Shown in pieces: positions 35,267 to 44,623 of a stretch of DNA of 64,000 bases. How positions within the stretch are numbered: position 1 is the first letter of the stretch; each line of letters opens with the position of its first letter. The stretch is from positions 1,679,001 through 1,743,000 of the forward strand of contig NZ_CP133782.1 of NCBI RefSeq assembly GCF_034351645.1, written 5' to 3'. A model generated the notes under the pieces. The model was not told the origin of the DNA and ran no database searches. It worked only from the letters and a program-made list of their open reading frames with translations. The translations under genes and the position numbers were made by a program. This DNA comes from Pseudomonas sp. DC1.2. GTDB taxonomy: Bacteria; Pseudomonadota; Gammaproteobacteria; Pseudomonadales; Pseudomonadaceae.

Positions 35267-36278
35267 TAACCGAGCCGCTGTCGCCAAACTGACCAAGGTC
35301 GATAAAGCCGCGATTCTGCTGCTGTCCCTGGGTTCTACAGATGCTGCCCAAGTGCTGCGCCACATGGGGCCTAAAGAGGTCCAACGGGTCGGCGTGGCGA
35401 TGGCGCAAATGGGTAACGTACACCGCGAGCAGGTCGAGCAGGTGATGAGTGAGTTCGTCGATATCGTCGGCGACCAGACCAGCCTCGGCGTCGGCTCCGA
35501 CGACTACGTGCGCAAAATGCTTACCCAGGCCTTGGGCGAAGACAAAGCCAACGGCCTCATCGACCGCATCCTGCTCGGCGGCAACACCAGCGGCCTCGAT
35601 AGTCTGAAGTGGATGGAGCCGCGTGCCGTTGCCGATGTGATTCGTTTCGAGCACCCACAGATCCAGGCGATCGTGGTGGCTTACCTCGACCCGGATCAGG
35701 CCGGTGAAGTGCTCGGCAACTTCGACCATAAAGTGCGACTGGATATTATCCTGCGGGTGTCGTCGCTGAACACCGTGCAGCCGGCTGCTCTTAAAGAACT
35801 GAACCAGATTCTCGAGAAGCAGTTCTCCGGCAACTCGAACGCCTCGCGCACCACGTTGGGTGGCATCAAGCGTGCGGCAGACATCATGAACTTCCTCGAC
35901 AGCTCGATCGAAGGTCAGTTGATGGACTCGATTCGCGAAGTCGACGAAGACCTGTCCGGTCAGATCGAAGACCTCATGTTCGTCTTCAACAACCTGTCCG
36001 ATGTGGATGATCGCGGGATTCAGGCGTTGCTGCGCGAAGTGTCTTCCGATGTGCTGGTGCTGGCCCTCAAGGGTTCGGACGAGGGCGTCAAAGAAAAAAT
36101 CTTCAAGAACATGTCCAAACGGGCGGCCGAACTGCTGCGCGACGATCTCGAGGCCAAAGGCCCGGTGCGCGTCAGCGACGTGGAAACCGCACAGAAAGAA
36201 ATCCTCACCATTGCCCGCCGTATGGCCGAAGCCGGAGAAATCGTTCTCGGCGGCAAGGGCGGCGAAGAAATGATCTAA
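35259..36278 (+). CDS. fliG: FliG, rotor switch protein
   Basis: 339 residues. Torque-generating C-ring protein. ARM repeats and the EHPQ motif (RFEHPQIQAIV) in the middle domain; the charged C-terminal helix with KGSDEGVKEKIFKNMSKRAAELLRDDLEAKG carries the Arg/Asp/Glu residues that meet the stator. Start overlaps fliF. Standard length and sequence for Pseudomonas. Confidence 0.97.
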   Translation: MSDNRAAVAKLTKVDKAAILLLSLGSTDAAQVLRHMGPKEVQRVGVAMAQMGNVHREQVEQVMSEFVDIVGDQTSLGVGSDDYVRKMLTQALGEDKANGLIDRILLGGNTSGLDSLKWMEPRAVADVIRFEHPQIQAIVVAYLDPDQAGEVLGNFDHKVRLDIILRVSSLNTVQPAALKELNQILEKQFSGNSNASRTTLGGIKRAADIMNFLDSSIEGQLMDSIREVDEDLSGQIEDLMFVFNNLSDVDDRGIQALLREVSSDVLVLALKGSDEGVKEKIFKNMSKRAAELLRDDLEAKGPVRVSDVETAQKEILTIARRMAEAGEIVLGGKGGEEMI

Positions 36279-36285
36279 GGTCACT

Positions 36286-37095
36286 ATGTCGTCCAAACAT
36301 GATGAGTCCAATACCGACCTGATCCGTGGCAAGGGTGTCGGCGGTTTCGACGTCTGGTCGTTGCCCAGTTTCGATCCGTTTGTGCCGGAGCCCGAGCCAG
36401 AACCTGAGTCTGAGCCGCCGGAAATGGAAGAAGTGCCGCTGGACGAAGTCCAGCCACTGACCCTTGAAGAACTCGAAAGTATTCGTCAGGAGGCCTACAA
36501 CGAAGGCTTCGCCACTGGCGAGAAAGAAGGCTTTCACAGTGCCACGCTCAAGGTCCGCCAGGAGGCCGAAGTGGCTCTGACGGCGAAAATTTCCGGGCTG
36601 GAACAGTTGATGGCCAATCTGTTCGAGCCGATCGCCGAGCAAGATACCCAGATTGAAAAGTCGTTGGTTGACCTTGTACAGCACATCACCAAACAGGTAA
36701 TTCAGCGCGAACTGGCGATTGACTCGACGCAGATCGAACACGTCATGCGTGATGCCCTCAAGCTCCTGCCGCTGGGCGTGAACAACGTGCGGCTGTACAT
36801 CCATCCGCAAGATTTTGAGCAGGTCAAAGCCCTGCGTGAGCGCCATGAAGAAACCTGGCGCATCGTCGAGGATGAGGCGCTGTTGCCCGGTGGTTGTCGT
36901 GTCGAGACTGAACACAGTCGCATTGATGCGACGGTGGAAACCCGTGTCTCCCAAGTCATGGCCAAGCTCTTCGATCAGTTGCATGAGCAGGCCCTGCATC
37001 CGGCCGAGCCTGACCTGAACCTTGATTTGCCGATCGACGCCAAGCCAGACATCGCGCCGGCCGAGCCTGCGCCGGACGCTCCTGATGCGCCTTGA
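36286..37095 (+). CDS. fliH: FliH, export ATPase regulator
   Basis: 269 residues. Binds FliI and links it to the export gate. Acidic Pro/Glu-rich N-terminal tail ([16 protein letters not shown]), a [13 protein letters not shown] repeat of the FliH GxxxG type, then the conserved C-terminal domain ([24 protein letters not shown]). Short basic starts are absent; ATG follows fliG by seven bases. Its last 11 bases overlap fliI. Length slightly above the E. coli protein (228). Confidence 0.93.
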   Translation: MSSKHDESNTDLIRGKGVGGFDVWSLPSFDPFVPEPEPEPESEPPEMEEVPLDEVQPLTLEELESIRQEAYNEGFATGEKEGFHSATLKVRQEAEVALTAKISGLEQLMANLFEPIAEQDTQIEKSLVDLVQHITKQVIQRELAIDSTQIEHVMRDALKLLPLGVNNVRLYIHPQDFEQVKALRERHEETWRIVEDEALLPGGCRVETEHSRIDATVETRVSQVMAKLFDQLHEQALHPAEPDLNLDLPIDAKPDIAPAEPAPDAPDAP

Positions 37096-38443
37096 ACGCA
37101 CCAGTTTCGCCAAGCGCCTGAGCGGTTACGCCGAGGCAACGGAACTGGCCGGCGCGCCGATCCTTGAAGGACGCCTGCTGCGCATGGTCGGTTTGACCCT
37201 CGAAGCAGAAGGCTTGCGCGCCGCGATGGGTAGCCGCTGCATGGTGATCAACGACGACAGTTATCACCCGGTGCAGGTCGAAGCAGAAGTCATGGGTTTC
37301 TCCGGCAGTAAAGTCTTCTTGATGCCCGTGGGCAGCGTCGCCGGCATCGCGCCCGGCGCCCGTGTTGTGCCGATGGCCGACACCGGCCGTCTGCCGATGG
37401 GCATGAGCATGCTGGGACGGGTACTCGACGGTGCTGGCCGTGCGCTGGACGGCAAGGGCGGCATGAAAGCCGAAGACTGGGTGCCGATGGACGGCCCCAC
37501 CATCAACCCGCTCAAGCGCGACCCCATCAGCCAGCCTTTGGACGTGGGGATTCGCAGCATCAACGGTTTGTTGACGGTCGGTCGCGGTCAGCGGCTCGGC
37601 CTGTTCGCCGGTACCGGCGTGGGCAAGAGCGTGCTGCTGGGGATGATGACCCGCTTCACTGAAGCCGACATTATCGTCGTCGGCCTGATCGGCGAGCGGG
37701 GGCGAGAGGTCAAGGAATTCATCGAGCACATCCTCGGCGAAGAAGGCCTCAAGCGCTCGGTCGTGGTCGCCTCGCCAGCGGACGATGCACCGCTGATGCG
37801 TTTGCGCGCGGCCATGTATTGCACGCGCATCGCCGAATACTTTCGCGACAAGGGCAAGAATGTCCTGTTGCTGATGGACTCCCTGACCCGATTCGCCCAG
37901 GCCCAGCGCGAAATCGCCCTGGCCATCGGCGAACCGCCCGCGACCAAGGGCTACCCGCCCTCGGTGTTCGCCAAGTTGCCAAAGCTGGTGGAACGCGCCG
38001 GTAACGCCGAGAAGGGCGGCGGTTCGATTACCGCGTTCTACACCGTATTGTCCGAAGGCGACGACCAGCAGGACCCGATTGCCGATGCGGCGCGAGGCGT
38101 GCTTGACGGGCACATCGTGCTCTCGCGGCGTCTGGCCGAAGAAGGGCATTACCCGGCCATCGATATCGAAGCGTCTATCAGCCGGGTCATGCCATCGGTG
38201 GTGACGCCCGAGCACATGATGCGCGCTCAATACTTCAAACAGCTGTGGTCGCGTTACCAGCAGAGTCGCGACTTAATCAGTGTCGGCGCCTACGTGGCCG
38301 GCGGTGACCGCGAAACCGACCTGGCGATTGCGTTGCAGCCGCAGTTGGTCAAATACCTGCGTCAGGGCCTGAACGACAGCATCAGCCTGGGGGAAAGCGA
38401 GGCCTACCTCGGCACGATCTTCGCCCCTGCGGCTGGCGGCTAA
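37085..38443 (+). CDS. fliI: FliI, flagellar export ATPase
   Basis: 452 residues. F1-beta-like ATPase of the type III export apparatus. Walker [18 protein letters not shown], Walker [18 protein letters not shown], plus [15 protein letters not shown] 37085 ([12 protein letters not shown]) is chosen because it gives the usual family start and length; the frame is open further up inside fliH. Overlaps fliH by 11 bases, so translationally coupled. Confidence 0.96.
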   Translation: MRLERTSFAKRLSGYAEATELAGAPILEGRLLRMVGLTLEAEGLRAAMGSRCMVINDDSYHPVQVEAEVMGFSGSKVFLMPVGSVAGIAPGARVVPMADTGRLPMGMSMLGRVLDGAGRALDGKGGMKAEDWVPMDGPTINPLKRDPISQPLDVGIRSINGLLTVGRGQRLGLFAGTGVGKSVLLGMMTRFTEADIIVVGLIGERGREVKEFIEHILGEEGLKRSVVVASPADDAPLMRLRAAMYCTRIAEYFRDKGKNVLLLMDSLTRFAQAQREIALAIGEPPATKGYPPSVFAKLPKLVERAGNAEKGGGSITAFYTVLSEGDDQQDPIADAARGVLDGHIVLSRRLAEEGHYPAIDIEASISRVMPSVVTPEHMMRAQYFKQLWSRYQQSRDLISVGAYVAGGDRETDLAIALQPQLVKYLRQGLNDSISLGESEAYLGTIFAPAAGG

Positions 38444-38449
38444 TTCGTC

Positions 38450-38899
38450 ATGGCGCTGAGTCGGGCTGGGCGGCTGGCACCCGTAGTGGACATGGCCGAA
38501 AAGGTCGAAAAAGCCGCGGTCCAGCGCTTGGGGCACTTTCAGGGTCAAGTCCGTCTGGCAGAAAGCAAGCTCGCCGACCTTGAAGCGTTTCGCCTCGATT
38601 ACCAGGAGCAATGGATCGTGCGCGGCAGCGGCGGCGTTTCGGGGCAGTGGTTGCTGGGCTATCAGGGTTTTCTCGCACAACTGGGCACCGCCATCGATCA
38701 GCAGCGCCAGAGCCTGGCCTGGCACCAGAACAATCTGAACAAGGGGCGCGAAACCTGGCAGCAAGCATTTGCTCGCGTCGAAGGGCTGCGTAAGCTGGTT
38801 CAGCGTTACGCGCAGGAAGCGCGGCAACTGGAGGACCGGCGCGAGCAGAAGTTGCTGGATGAGCTGTCCCAGCGCTTGCCGCGCCATGATCCTTACTAA
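38450..38899 (+). CDS. fliJ: FliJ, export chaperone-escort stalk
   Basis: 149 residues, a long antiparallel coiled coil (EKAAVQRLGHFQGQVRLAESK..., VEGLRKLVQRYAQEAR) with few hydrophobic cores. Gamma-subunit-like stalk of the FliI hexamer. Six bases after fliI. Last gene of the fliE operon; a palindromic repeat follows. Confidence 0.92.
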   Translation: MALSRAGRLAPVVDMAEKVEKAAVQRLGHFQGQVRLAESKLADLEAFRLDYQEQWIVRGSGGVSGQWLLGYQGFLAQLGTAIDQQRQSLAWHQNNLNKGRETWQQAFARVEGLRKLVQRYAQEARQLEDRREQKLLDELSQRLPRHDPY

Positions 38900-38922
38900 T
38901 CGAGGTCTGTCGCGTAGTCGTT

Positions 38923-38944
38923 CTTCGCGAGCCGGCTCGCGAAG
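38923..38944 (+). repeat. Perfect 22-bp palindromic repeat (REP-like)
   Basis: CTTCGCGAGCC and its exact complement, no loop. This is the common core of short palindromic elements of fluorescent pseudomonads. It occupies the 159-base gap between fliJ and hsbA; no promoter could be recognised in the rest of that gap. Confidence 0.8.
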
Positions 38945-39058
38945 GGCTGCACCTATTCACCGCTGCATTGGCGAACAACTGATGCTTTCTCGCCTTGCCG
39001 CGACCTCCGCCAAGTGCTAAACCTTTTGTACGTTCGTCAATGACAAGGAAGCCGATAC

Positions 39059-39358
39059 ATGTCAGTCGCTACAGAAATATCCCCCGATGGGCAAAAGCTG
39101 ACGATTTCGATCAAGGGGCGCTTCGATTTCGCCAAGCATCAAGAGTTTCGTGAATCCTACGAGGACAGGAACCTCGCTTCAGTGGTGGTTGACTTAAAAG
39201 AGACGACTTACCTCGACAGCTCTGCACTGGGCATGTTGCTCTTGCTGCGTGATCACGCCGGTGGCGACAACGCCGATATTCGTGTGGTCAACAGCAGTTC
39301 TGACGTGAAAAAGATTCTCGCCATCTCTAACTTCGACAAACTGTTCGACATTAGTTGA
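39059..39358 (+). CDS. hsbA: HsbA, STAS anti-sigma-factor antagonist
   Basis: 99 residues. STAS domain; the phosphorylated serine is in the motif YLDSSALGMLLLL (residues 51-63). In P. aeruginosa HsbA switches partner between FlgM and the cyclase HsbD, linking swimming and surface life. ATG after CAAGGAAG. The stop overlaps the TTG that could also start the next gene. Operon with hsbR and hptB. Confidence 0.88.
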   Translation: MSVATEISPDGQKLTISIKGRFDFAKHQEFRESYEDRNLASVVVDLKETTYLDSSALGMLLLLRDHAGGDNADIRVVNSSSDVKKILAISNFDKLFDIS

Positions 39359-39363
39359 TCGCC

Positions 39364-41070
39364 ATGCAGTCGCCATTTGAGTTGCTGACGATTCTGGTCG
39401 CTGAAGACAGTGCGGCTGATCGTATGCTGCTTTCCAGTATCGTGCGTCGCCAAGGGCATGAAGTGCTCACGGCCGCCAACGGTGCCGAGGCGGTCGACGC
39501 GTTTCGTCGGCAGCGGCCGCAGTTGGTGCTGATGGACGCCATGATGCCGGTGATGGATGGTTTCGAGGCGGCGCGGCAGATCAAGGCGCTGGCCGGAGAA
39601 ACACTGGTACCGATTATCTTCCTGACCTCGTTGACCGAAACCGAAGCCCTGGTTCGTTGCCTGGAGGCCGGTGGCGATGACTTTTTGGCAAAGCCTTACA
39701 ACCAGGTCATTCTCGCCGCGAAGATCAAAGCGATGGATCGTTTGCGACGTTTGCAAGCCACCGTGCTTGAGCAGCGTGACCTCATCGCCAAGCACCATGA
39801 CTACTTGCTCAACGAGCAGCGGGTGGCCAAAGCGGTGTTTGACAAGGTGGCCCACTCCGGTTGCCTGAACGCGCCTAACATTCGCTACCTGCAATCGCCT
39901 TATGCGCTGTTCAACGGCGATCTGCTGCTCGCGGCCTATACCCCGGCCGGCGATATGCATGTGCTGCTCGGCGATTTCACCGGTCACGGCTTGCCGGCTG
40001 CCGTCGGCGCCATGCCCCTCGCCGAAGTGTTTTACGGCATGACCGCCAAGGGCTACGGCATGCCCGAAACCCTGCGCGAGATGAATGCCAAGCTCAAGCG
40101 TATCTTGCCGGTGGACATGTTCTGTTGCGCGACGCTGCTGTGCCTGAGCTTTCAGCGCCGTTCGGTGGAGGTCTGGAATGGCGGGATGCCGGACGGTTAT
40201 TTGCACAGCCTGGCCACCGGCGAACGTACCCCCCTGACCGCGCAGCACCTGCCGTTGGGGGTGTTGAGCCCACAAACTTTTGATGACCGCACTGAAGTGT
40301 TCCCGATGGCGTTGGGCGACCGGGTGTTCCTGTTCTCCGACGGGGTTATCGATACTTGTGATGCCAACGAGCAATTATTTGGCGTGGAGCGATTGCAGCA
40401 AGTGTTTGCCGCCAATCGCAAGCCAGACTCGTTATTCCAGGAGATCGAACAGGCTCTGCGAGATTTTCGGGGTGAAGCCCGGGACGACGTGAGCATGGTC
40501 GAGGTCAGCCTGCTGGATGCGGCACAGCTGAGTCTACCGGCGGTGGTGTACTCCGACAGTGGCCAGTCGTGCCCGCTGGACTGGTCGGTGACTTTCGAGT
40601 TTCGCGCCGCCACCCTCAGACGTTTCAATCCTCTGCCGTTTCTCCTGCAATTGCTGCTTGAAGTCCATGGTCTGCGGGCTCAGAGTGGCGCGTTGTACAG
40701 CGTATTGGCGGAGCTTTACTCCAATGCCCTGGAGCATGGAGTGTTGGGCCTCGACTCAAGCCTCAAGCGAAATGCCTCGGGTTTTGCGCGTTATTATCAA
40801 GAGCGTAATGCGCGCCTGGAGCAATTGCAGGACGGCTATGTGCGCGTTCACTTAGAGGTGACGCCCGAAGGTGAAGGAGGGTGCCTGACGGTTCGGGTTG
40901 ATGACAGCGGTCAGGGGTTTGATGTGGCGCGCGTGATGGACCGGCCTCTTGATGGCATCCTTCTGTCGGGGCGCGGCGTGAGCCTGATCCGCCAATTGAG
41001 TCACAATGCGAGCTGGTCTGACCAGGGGCGAAGTGCTCGCGTGGAGTTTTTTTGGGGGGCTCTGGCATAA
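39364..41070 (+). CDS. hsbR: HsbR-like response regulator with PP2C phosphatase and kinase-like domains
   Basis: 568 residues. Receiver domain 1-125 (ILVAEDSAADR, VLMDAMMPVMDG with the phospho-Asp, and the K of FLAKPYN), then a SpoIIE/PP2C phosphatase domain (LLGDFTGHGLPAAVGAMPLAE about residues 203-225, and GDRVFLFSDGVID), then a HATPase_c fold at about 430-560 (ELYSNALEHGVLGLD, DDSGQGFD). Controls the phospho-state of HsbA and is itself fed by HptB. ATG 39364 preferred; TTG 39355 also possible. Confidence 0.88.
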   Translation: MQSPFELLTILVAEDSAADRMLLSSIVRRQGHEVLTAANGAEAVDAFRRQRPQLVLMDAMMPVMDGFEAARQIKALAGETLVPIIFLTSLTETEALVRCLEAGGDDFLAKPYNQVILAAKIKAMDRLRRLQATVLEQRDLIAKHHDYLLNEQRVAKAVFDKVAHSGCLNAPNIRYLQSPYALFNGDLLLAAYTPAGDMHVLLGDFTGHGLPAAVGAMPLAEVFYGMTAKGYGMPETLREMNAKLKRILPVDMFCCATLLCLSFQRRSVEVWNGGMPDGYLHSLATGERTPLTAQHLPLGVLSPQTFDDRTEVFPMALGDRVFLFSDGVIDTCDANEQLFGVERLQQVFAANRKPDSLFQEIEQALRDFRGEARDDVSMVEVSLLDAAQLSLPAVVYSDSGQSCPLDWSVTFEFRAATLRRFNPLPFLLQLLLEVHGLRAQSGALYSVLAELYSNALEHGVLGLDSSLKRNASGFARYYQERNARLEQLQDGYVRVHLEVTPEGEGGCLTVRVDDSGQGFDVARVMDRPLDGILLSGRGVSLIRQLSHNASWSDQGRSARVEFFWGALA

Positions 41071-41100
41071 TCCCCGAATTCTTGATCAAGGAGTGAGCAA

Positions 41101-41469
41101 GTGGCTGACACACATCTGGACCACAATGTTTTGAGTGCGCTACAGGACGTGATGGAAGAAGAGTACCCCGTCTTGCTGGATACCTTTCTGAGTGACTCCG
41201 AAGAGCGTTTGCTGGCGTTGCGCAAGGCCGGCGATGCCGAGCAGTTGGGTGCAACGGCGCACAGTTTCAAAGGCAGCAGCAGCAATATGGGCGCGCTTAG
41301 GCTCGCCGAGTTGTGCAGTCAACTTGAGCAGCGAGCCAAGACCCTCTCGTTGGCTGATGTTGAACAACTGGTGGCAGACATTGACGGCGAGTTCGCGATT
41401 ATTCGTCCCCTTTATGAGGCTGAACGCCAGCGTTCCCTTGCGCACACCGCAACCGTTCGGCGTTTTTAA
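41101..41469 (+). CDS. hptB: HptB, histidine phosphotransfer protein
   Basis: 122 residues, GTG start with AAGGAG nine bases upstream. Hpt four-helix domain with phospho-His54 in ATAHSFKGSSSNMGA. In P. aeruginosa HptB relays phosphate from several orphan hybrid kinases to HsbR. Here it is the third gene of the hsbA-hsbR-hptB set, placed inside the flagellar cluster between fliJ and fliK. Confidence 0.88.
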   Translation: MADTHLDHNVLSALQDVMEEEYPVLLDTFLSDSEERLLALRKAGDAEQLGATAHSFKGSSSNMGALRLAELCSQLEQRAKTLSLADVEQLVADIDGEFAIIRPLYEAERQRSLAHTATVRRF

Positions 41470-41486
41470 CGACTATTGGGTCGACA

Positions 41487-41502
41487 TGGCTCGACCCTTG
41501 CA
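41487..41502 (+). promoter_or_regulatory. Sigma-54 promoter of fliK
   Basis: TGGCTC-N5-TTGCA with the exact spacing; one mismatch (A to T) in the -24 element. 50 bases before fliK, beyond the hptB stop. Confidence 0.75.
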
Positions 41503-41551
41503 GCCAACTCCGCAACTGTACCCATGATCCCAGTGCAGCGGAGATCGCTTT

Positions 41552-42919
41552 ATGCCCGTTTCGCCCAACATACTGCTTCAGGCCGCCGCGACGGCCAAGG
41601 CTCAAGCCGCCCCCGTCAATACGCCGGTGGTGGCCGCTGCGCCTGCGGACAAAGCGTCCAGCTTTGCCAGCGTCTACGCCAAGCAGGCTCAGAGCAAACC
41701 CGCGGCATTGGCTGAGGGACCGGTGAAGCCGGCCCGTGAAAAAGCGTCGGACAGCACCGGTAAAAAGGACGTTAGCAAAGACAAGTCTGCCGCCCCTGAG
41801 CCGACTGTTGCCGATAGCGGCAAATCCTTGCCCGCCGATAAACCGGCGTCCAGTGATGGTAAAACTGCCAGCGACACGGCACCGGACGCTAGTCAGGCGC
41901 CGGTAGCAGATGCCCCTCCGATCGATCCGGCACTTGATCCTGCGCTGATGCAGGCGGTGCAGCCGGTGGTGCCCACGCCTGAGCCGGCTACCCCGCCAGT
42001 GACGATTGCTACAGAATCGCCGCCACTCGCCGCGCCTGTTGCCGCTGCCGTTGCTGCGCCCGCTGTTGCTCCCGCGCCGGTCTCCGGCAGCGTTTTCGAT
42101 CCTGAGGCGGACCCACTCGACGCGCTTCCGGCCCTGCGTTTGGCCATGGAGCAGGGTGGCCATGTTTCCGCTTCAAGCCAGGTCCAGACCAAAGCGGCAT
42201 CGACGGATGCTCAGCCCGACGGTGAGTTGACGTCGGCACAGAATTTCACCACCGGTATGGCGAGCATGCTCGATGTCCAGGCCGACAAAGACAGCACCAG
42301 TCAGGGCGGCGACAAAGCGTTCGGTGGTCTGATCCAGGACGGTCTGAAAGATGTGAAGTCCGCCAGTAGCGATACCCGTGTCGACGATTTCGCCAACCGT
42401 CTGGCGGCACTGACCCAGGCCGCTACTCCGAAAACCGCCAACGCTACACCGGTGAATCAGCCGATCGCCATGCATCAGAGCGGCTGGACTGACGAAGTGG
42501 TAAACCGGGTCATGTACCTGTCCAGTGCCAACCTCAAATCTGCCGACATCCAATTGCAGCCGGCGGAACTCGGGCGCCTGGATATTCGGGTGAACATGGT
42601 CCCGGATCAGCAGACCCAAGTGACGTTCATGAGCGCTCATCCGAGCGTCCGTGAGGCGCTGGACGGGCAGATGCATCGTTTGCGTGACATGTTTGCGCAG
42701 CAGGGCATGGGCCAGGTCGATGTCAACGTCTCCGACCAGTCGCGTGGCTGGCAGGGGCAAGGTCAGGATCAGCAGGCACAGCAGGGGCAGGGCGGGCGAG
42801 CCGGCGCCAGTGGTGGTCGGGTTGATGGCATGGATGAAGAACTTGCACCGACGGTCGCTGAAGTAGCGGCAAGCACGACCCGGGTCATCGGCTCCAGCGC
42901 CGTAGACTATTACGCCTGA
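41552..42919 (+). CDS. fliK: FliK, hook-length control protein
   Basis: 455 residues. Long Ala/Pro/Ser-rich N-terminal ruler region (VAAAVAAPAVAPAPV-type stretches), then the conserved C-terminal T3S4 domain from about residue 305 (SADIQLQPAELGRLDIRVNM...QTQVTFMSAHPSVREALDGQM) that switches FlhB specificity. Own sigma-54 promoter. A palindromic repeat follows the stop. Confidence 0.93.
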   Translation: MPVSPNILLQAAATAKAQAAPVNTPVVAAAPADKASSFASVYAKQAQSKPAALAEGPVKPAREKASDSTGKKDVSKDKSAAPEPTVADSGKSLPADKPASSDGKTASDTAPDASQAPVADAPPIDPALDPALMQAVQPVVPTPEPATPPVTIATESPPLAAPVAAAVAAPAVAPAPVSGSVFDPEADPLDALPALRLAMEQGGHVSASSQVQTKAASTDAQPDGELTSAQNFTTGMASMLDVQADKDSTSQGGDKAFGGLIQDGLKDVKSASSDTRVDDFANRLAALTQAATPKTANATPVNQPIAMHQSGWTDEVVNRVMYLSSANLKSADIQLQPAELGRLDIRVNMVPDQQTQVTFMSAHPSVREALDGQMHRLRDMFAQQGMGQVDVNVSDQSRGWQGQGQDQQAQQGQGGRAGASGGRVDGMDEELAPTVAEVAASTTRVIGSSAVDYYA

Positions 42920-42927
42920 TCAGACGT

Positions 42928-42953
42928 GTGGGAGTGAGCAGGCTCGCTCCCAC
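42928..42953 (+). repeat. REP-like palindrome after fliK
   Basis: Arms GTGGGAGTGAGC and GCTCGCTCCCAC with a two-base gap and one mismatch. Typical short Pseudomonas palindrome; may also slow transcripts between fliK and fliL. Confidence 0.8.
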
Positions 42954-43006
42954 CTTTGTTTTTCGCCCGCCGTTCAGTCACTGTCTCCTCTACCTTGCGC
43001 CACTTC

Positions 43007-43022
43007 TGGCATAACACTTGCT
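43007..43022 (+). promoter_or_regulatory. Sigma-54 promoter of fliL
   Basis: TGGCAT-N5-TTGCT, one mismatch (C to T) in the -24 element, spacing exact, 51 bases before fliL. Drives the fliLMNOPQR-flhB operon. Confidence 0.85.
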
Positions 43023-43072
43023 CTTGCCTTGCCGTGCGACTGTGAAAACCTGAATAGTGACGGATTATTGGC

Positions 43073-43579
43073 ATGGCGAAGAGCGAAGCAGAAGTAGCAG
43101 TAAAAGACCCCGCAACCAAAGGCAAACTCAAGCTGATCATTATGATCGTGGTGGCGGTGCTGCTCGCGATCGGTCTGTCTGTGGGGGCAACCTGGTACTT
43201 CATGCACAGTGCCCAGAGTAAACCTGCCGCAGCGGCTGAAACAGCCCCGGCCGGCAAGCAGGCAGCGGTCTTCGAACCAATGGCGCCAGCCTTCGTCGCC
43301 AACTTCAACCAGAACGGCCGTCAGCGCTACCTGCAAGTGAGCATTACCCTGCAGGGCCGTAATCAGGCCGACATGGACGCGCTCAAGGTTCACATGCCGG
43401 TTATCCGCAATAACCTCGTGATGCTGTTTTCGGGCCAGGATTTCGCCACGCTGGCGACCCCGGTCGGCCAGGAAATGTTGCGTCAGAAGGCCACGGCCAG
43501 CGTTCAGGAAGTGGCGCAGAAAGAACTCGGCAAAGTGGTGATCGAACAGTTGCTTTTCACTAATTTCGTACTGCAGTAG
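43073..43579 (+). CDS. fliL: FliL, stator-associated membrane protein
   Basis: 168 residues. One membrane span at residues 22-41 (LKLIIMIVVAVLLAIGLSVG), then periplasmic domain with the conserved FVANFNQNGRQRYLQVSI motif. Ends ELGKVVIEQLLFTNFVLQ as family members do. Basic start MAKSEAEVAVKD. First gene of the operon. fliM follows after nine bases. Confidence 0.94.
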   Translation: MAKSEAEVAVKDPATKGKLKLIIMIVVAVLLAIGLSVGATWYFMHSAQSKPAAAAETAPAGKQAAVFEPMAPAFVANFNQNGRQRYLQVSITLQGRNQADMDALKVHMPVIRNNLVMLFSGQDFATLATPVGQEMLRQKATASVQEVAQKELGKVVIEQLLFTNFVLQ

Positions 43580-43588
43580 GAACACGAC

Positions 43589-44557
43589 ATGGCCGTGCAG
43601 GACCTGCTGTCCCAGGATGAGATCGACGCGCTGTTGCATGGTGTCGATGATGGTCTGGTACAGACCGATAACGCCGCCGAGCCAGGCAGCGTCAAAAGCT
43701 ACGACCTGACCAGTCAGGATCGCATCGTCCGTGGACGCATGCCGACCCTGGAAATGATCAACGAGCGTTTCGCCCGCTACACCCGCATCAGCATGTTCAA
43801 CATGCTGCGCCGCTCGGCGGACGTTGCGGTCGGGGGCGTGCAGGTCATGAAGTTCGGTGAATACGTACACTCTCTGTACGTGCCGACCAGTCTCAATCTG
43901 GTCAAGATCAAACCATTACGCGGCACCGCCCTGTTCATCCTCGACGCCAAACTGGTGTTCAAACTGGTGGATAACTTTTTCGGCGGTGACGGCCGGCACG
44001 CGAAGATCGAAGGGCGTGAATTCACCCCCACTGAACTGCGTGTGGTGCGCATGGTGCTGGAGCAGGCCTTCGTTGATTTGAAAGAAGCCTGGCAAGCGAT
44101 CATGGAAGTGAACTTCGAGTACATCAACTCGGAAGTGAACCCGGCCATGGCCAACATCGTCGGCCCGAGCGAAGCGATTGTGGTGTCCACATTCCACATC
44201 GAACTCGATGGCGGTGGCGGTGATCTGCACGTGACCATGCCGTACTCGATGATCGAGCCAGTACGTGAAATGCTCGATGCTGGCTTCCAGTCCGACCTCG
44301 ACGACCAGGACGAACGCTGGATCAACGCCCTGCGTCAGGACGTACTCGACGTTGATGTACCGATTGGCGCCACGGTTGCCCGTCGCCAACTGCGCCTGCG
44401 GGACATCCTGCACATGCAGCCGGGGGACATTATCCCGGTGGAAATGCCGGAAGAAATGATCATGCGCGCCAACGGCGTGCCTGCGTTCAAGGTCAAGATG
44501 GGCTCGCACAAAGGCAACCTCGCGTTGCAAGTGATCGAGCCGATTGAGCGCCGTTGA
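43589..44557 (+). CDS. fliM: FliM, C-ring switch protein
   Basis: 322 residues. N-terminal CheY-P binding peptide LLSQDEIDALLHG (residues 6-18, 43604-43642), central CheC-like domain (TLEMINERFARYTRISMFNMLR, then GGDGRHAKIEGREFTPTE), C-terminal SpoA domain (VPIGATVARRQLRLRDIL). Main CheY receptor at the motor. Overlaps no neighbour; fliN starts 66 bases on. Confidence 0.96.
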   Translation: MAVQDLLSQDEIDALLHGVDDGLVQTDNAAEPGSVKSYDLTSQDRIVRGRMPTLEMINERFARYTRISMFNMLRRSADVAVGGVQVMKFGEYVHSLYVPTSLNLVKIKPLRGTALFILDAKLVFKLVDNFFGGDGRHAKIEGREFTPTELRVVRMVLEQAFVDLKEAWQAIMEVNFEYINSEVNPAMANIVGPSEAIVVSTFHIELDGGGGDLHVTMPYSMIEPVREMLDAGFQSDLDDQDERWINALRQDVLDVDVPIGATVARRQLRLRDILHMQPGDIIPVEMPEEMIMRANGVPAFKVKMGSHKGNLALQVIEPIERR

Positions 44558-44623
44558 CCGGCGCTCCACACCTTTGACTTTTAACTGACTGCTTCTCACT
44601 GAATTTTTGCCCGCCGAGGACAA

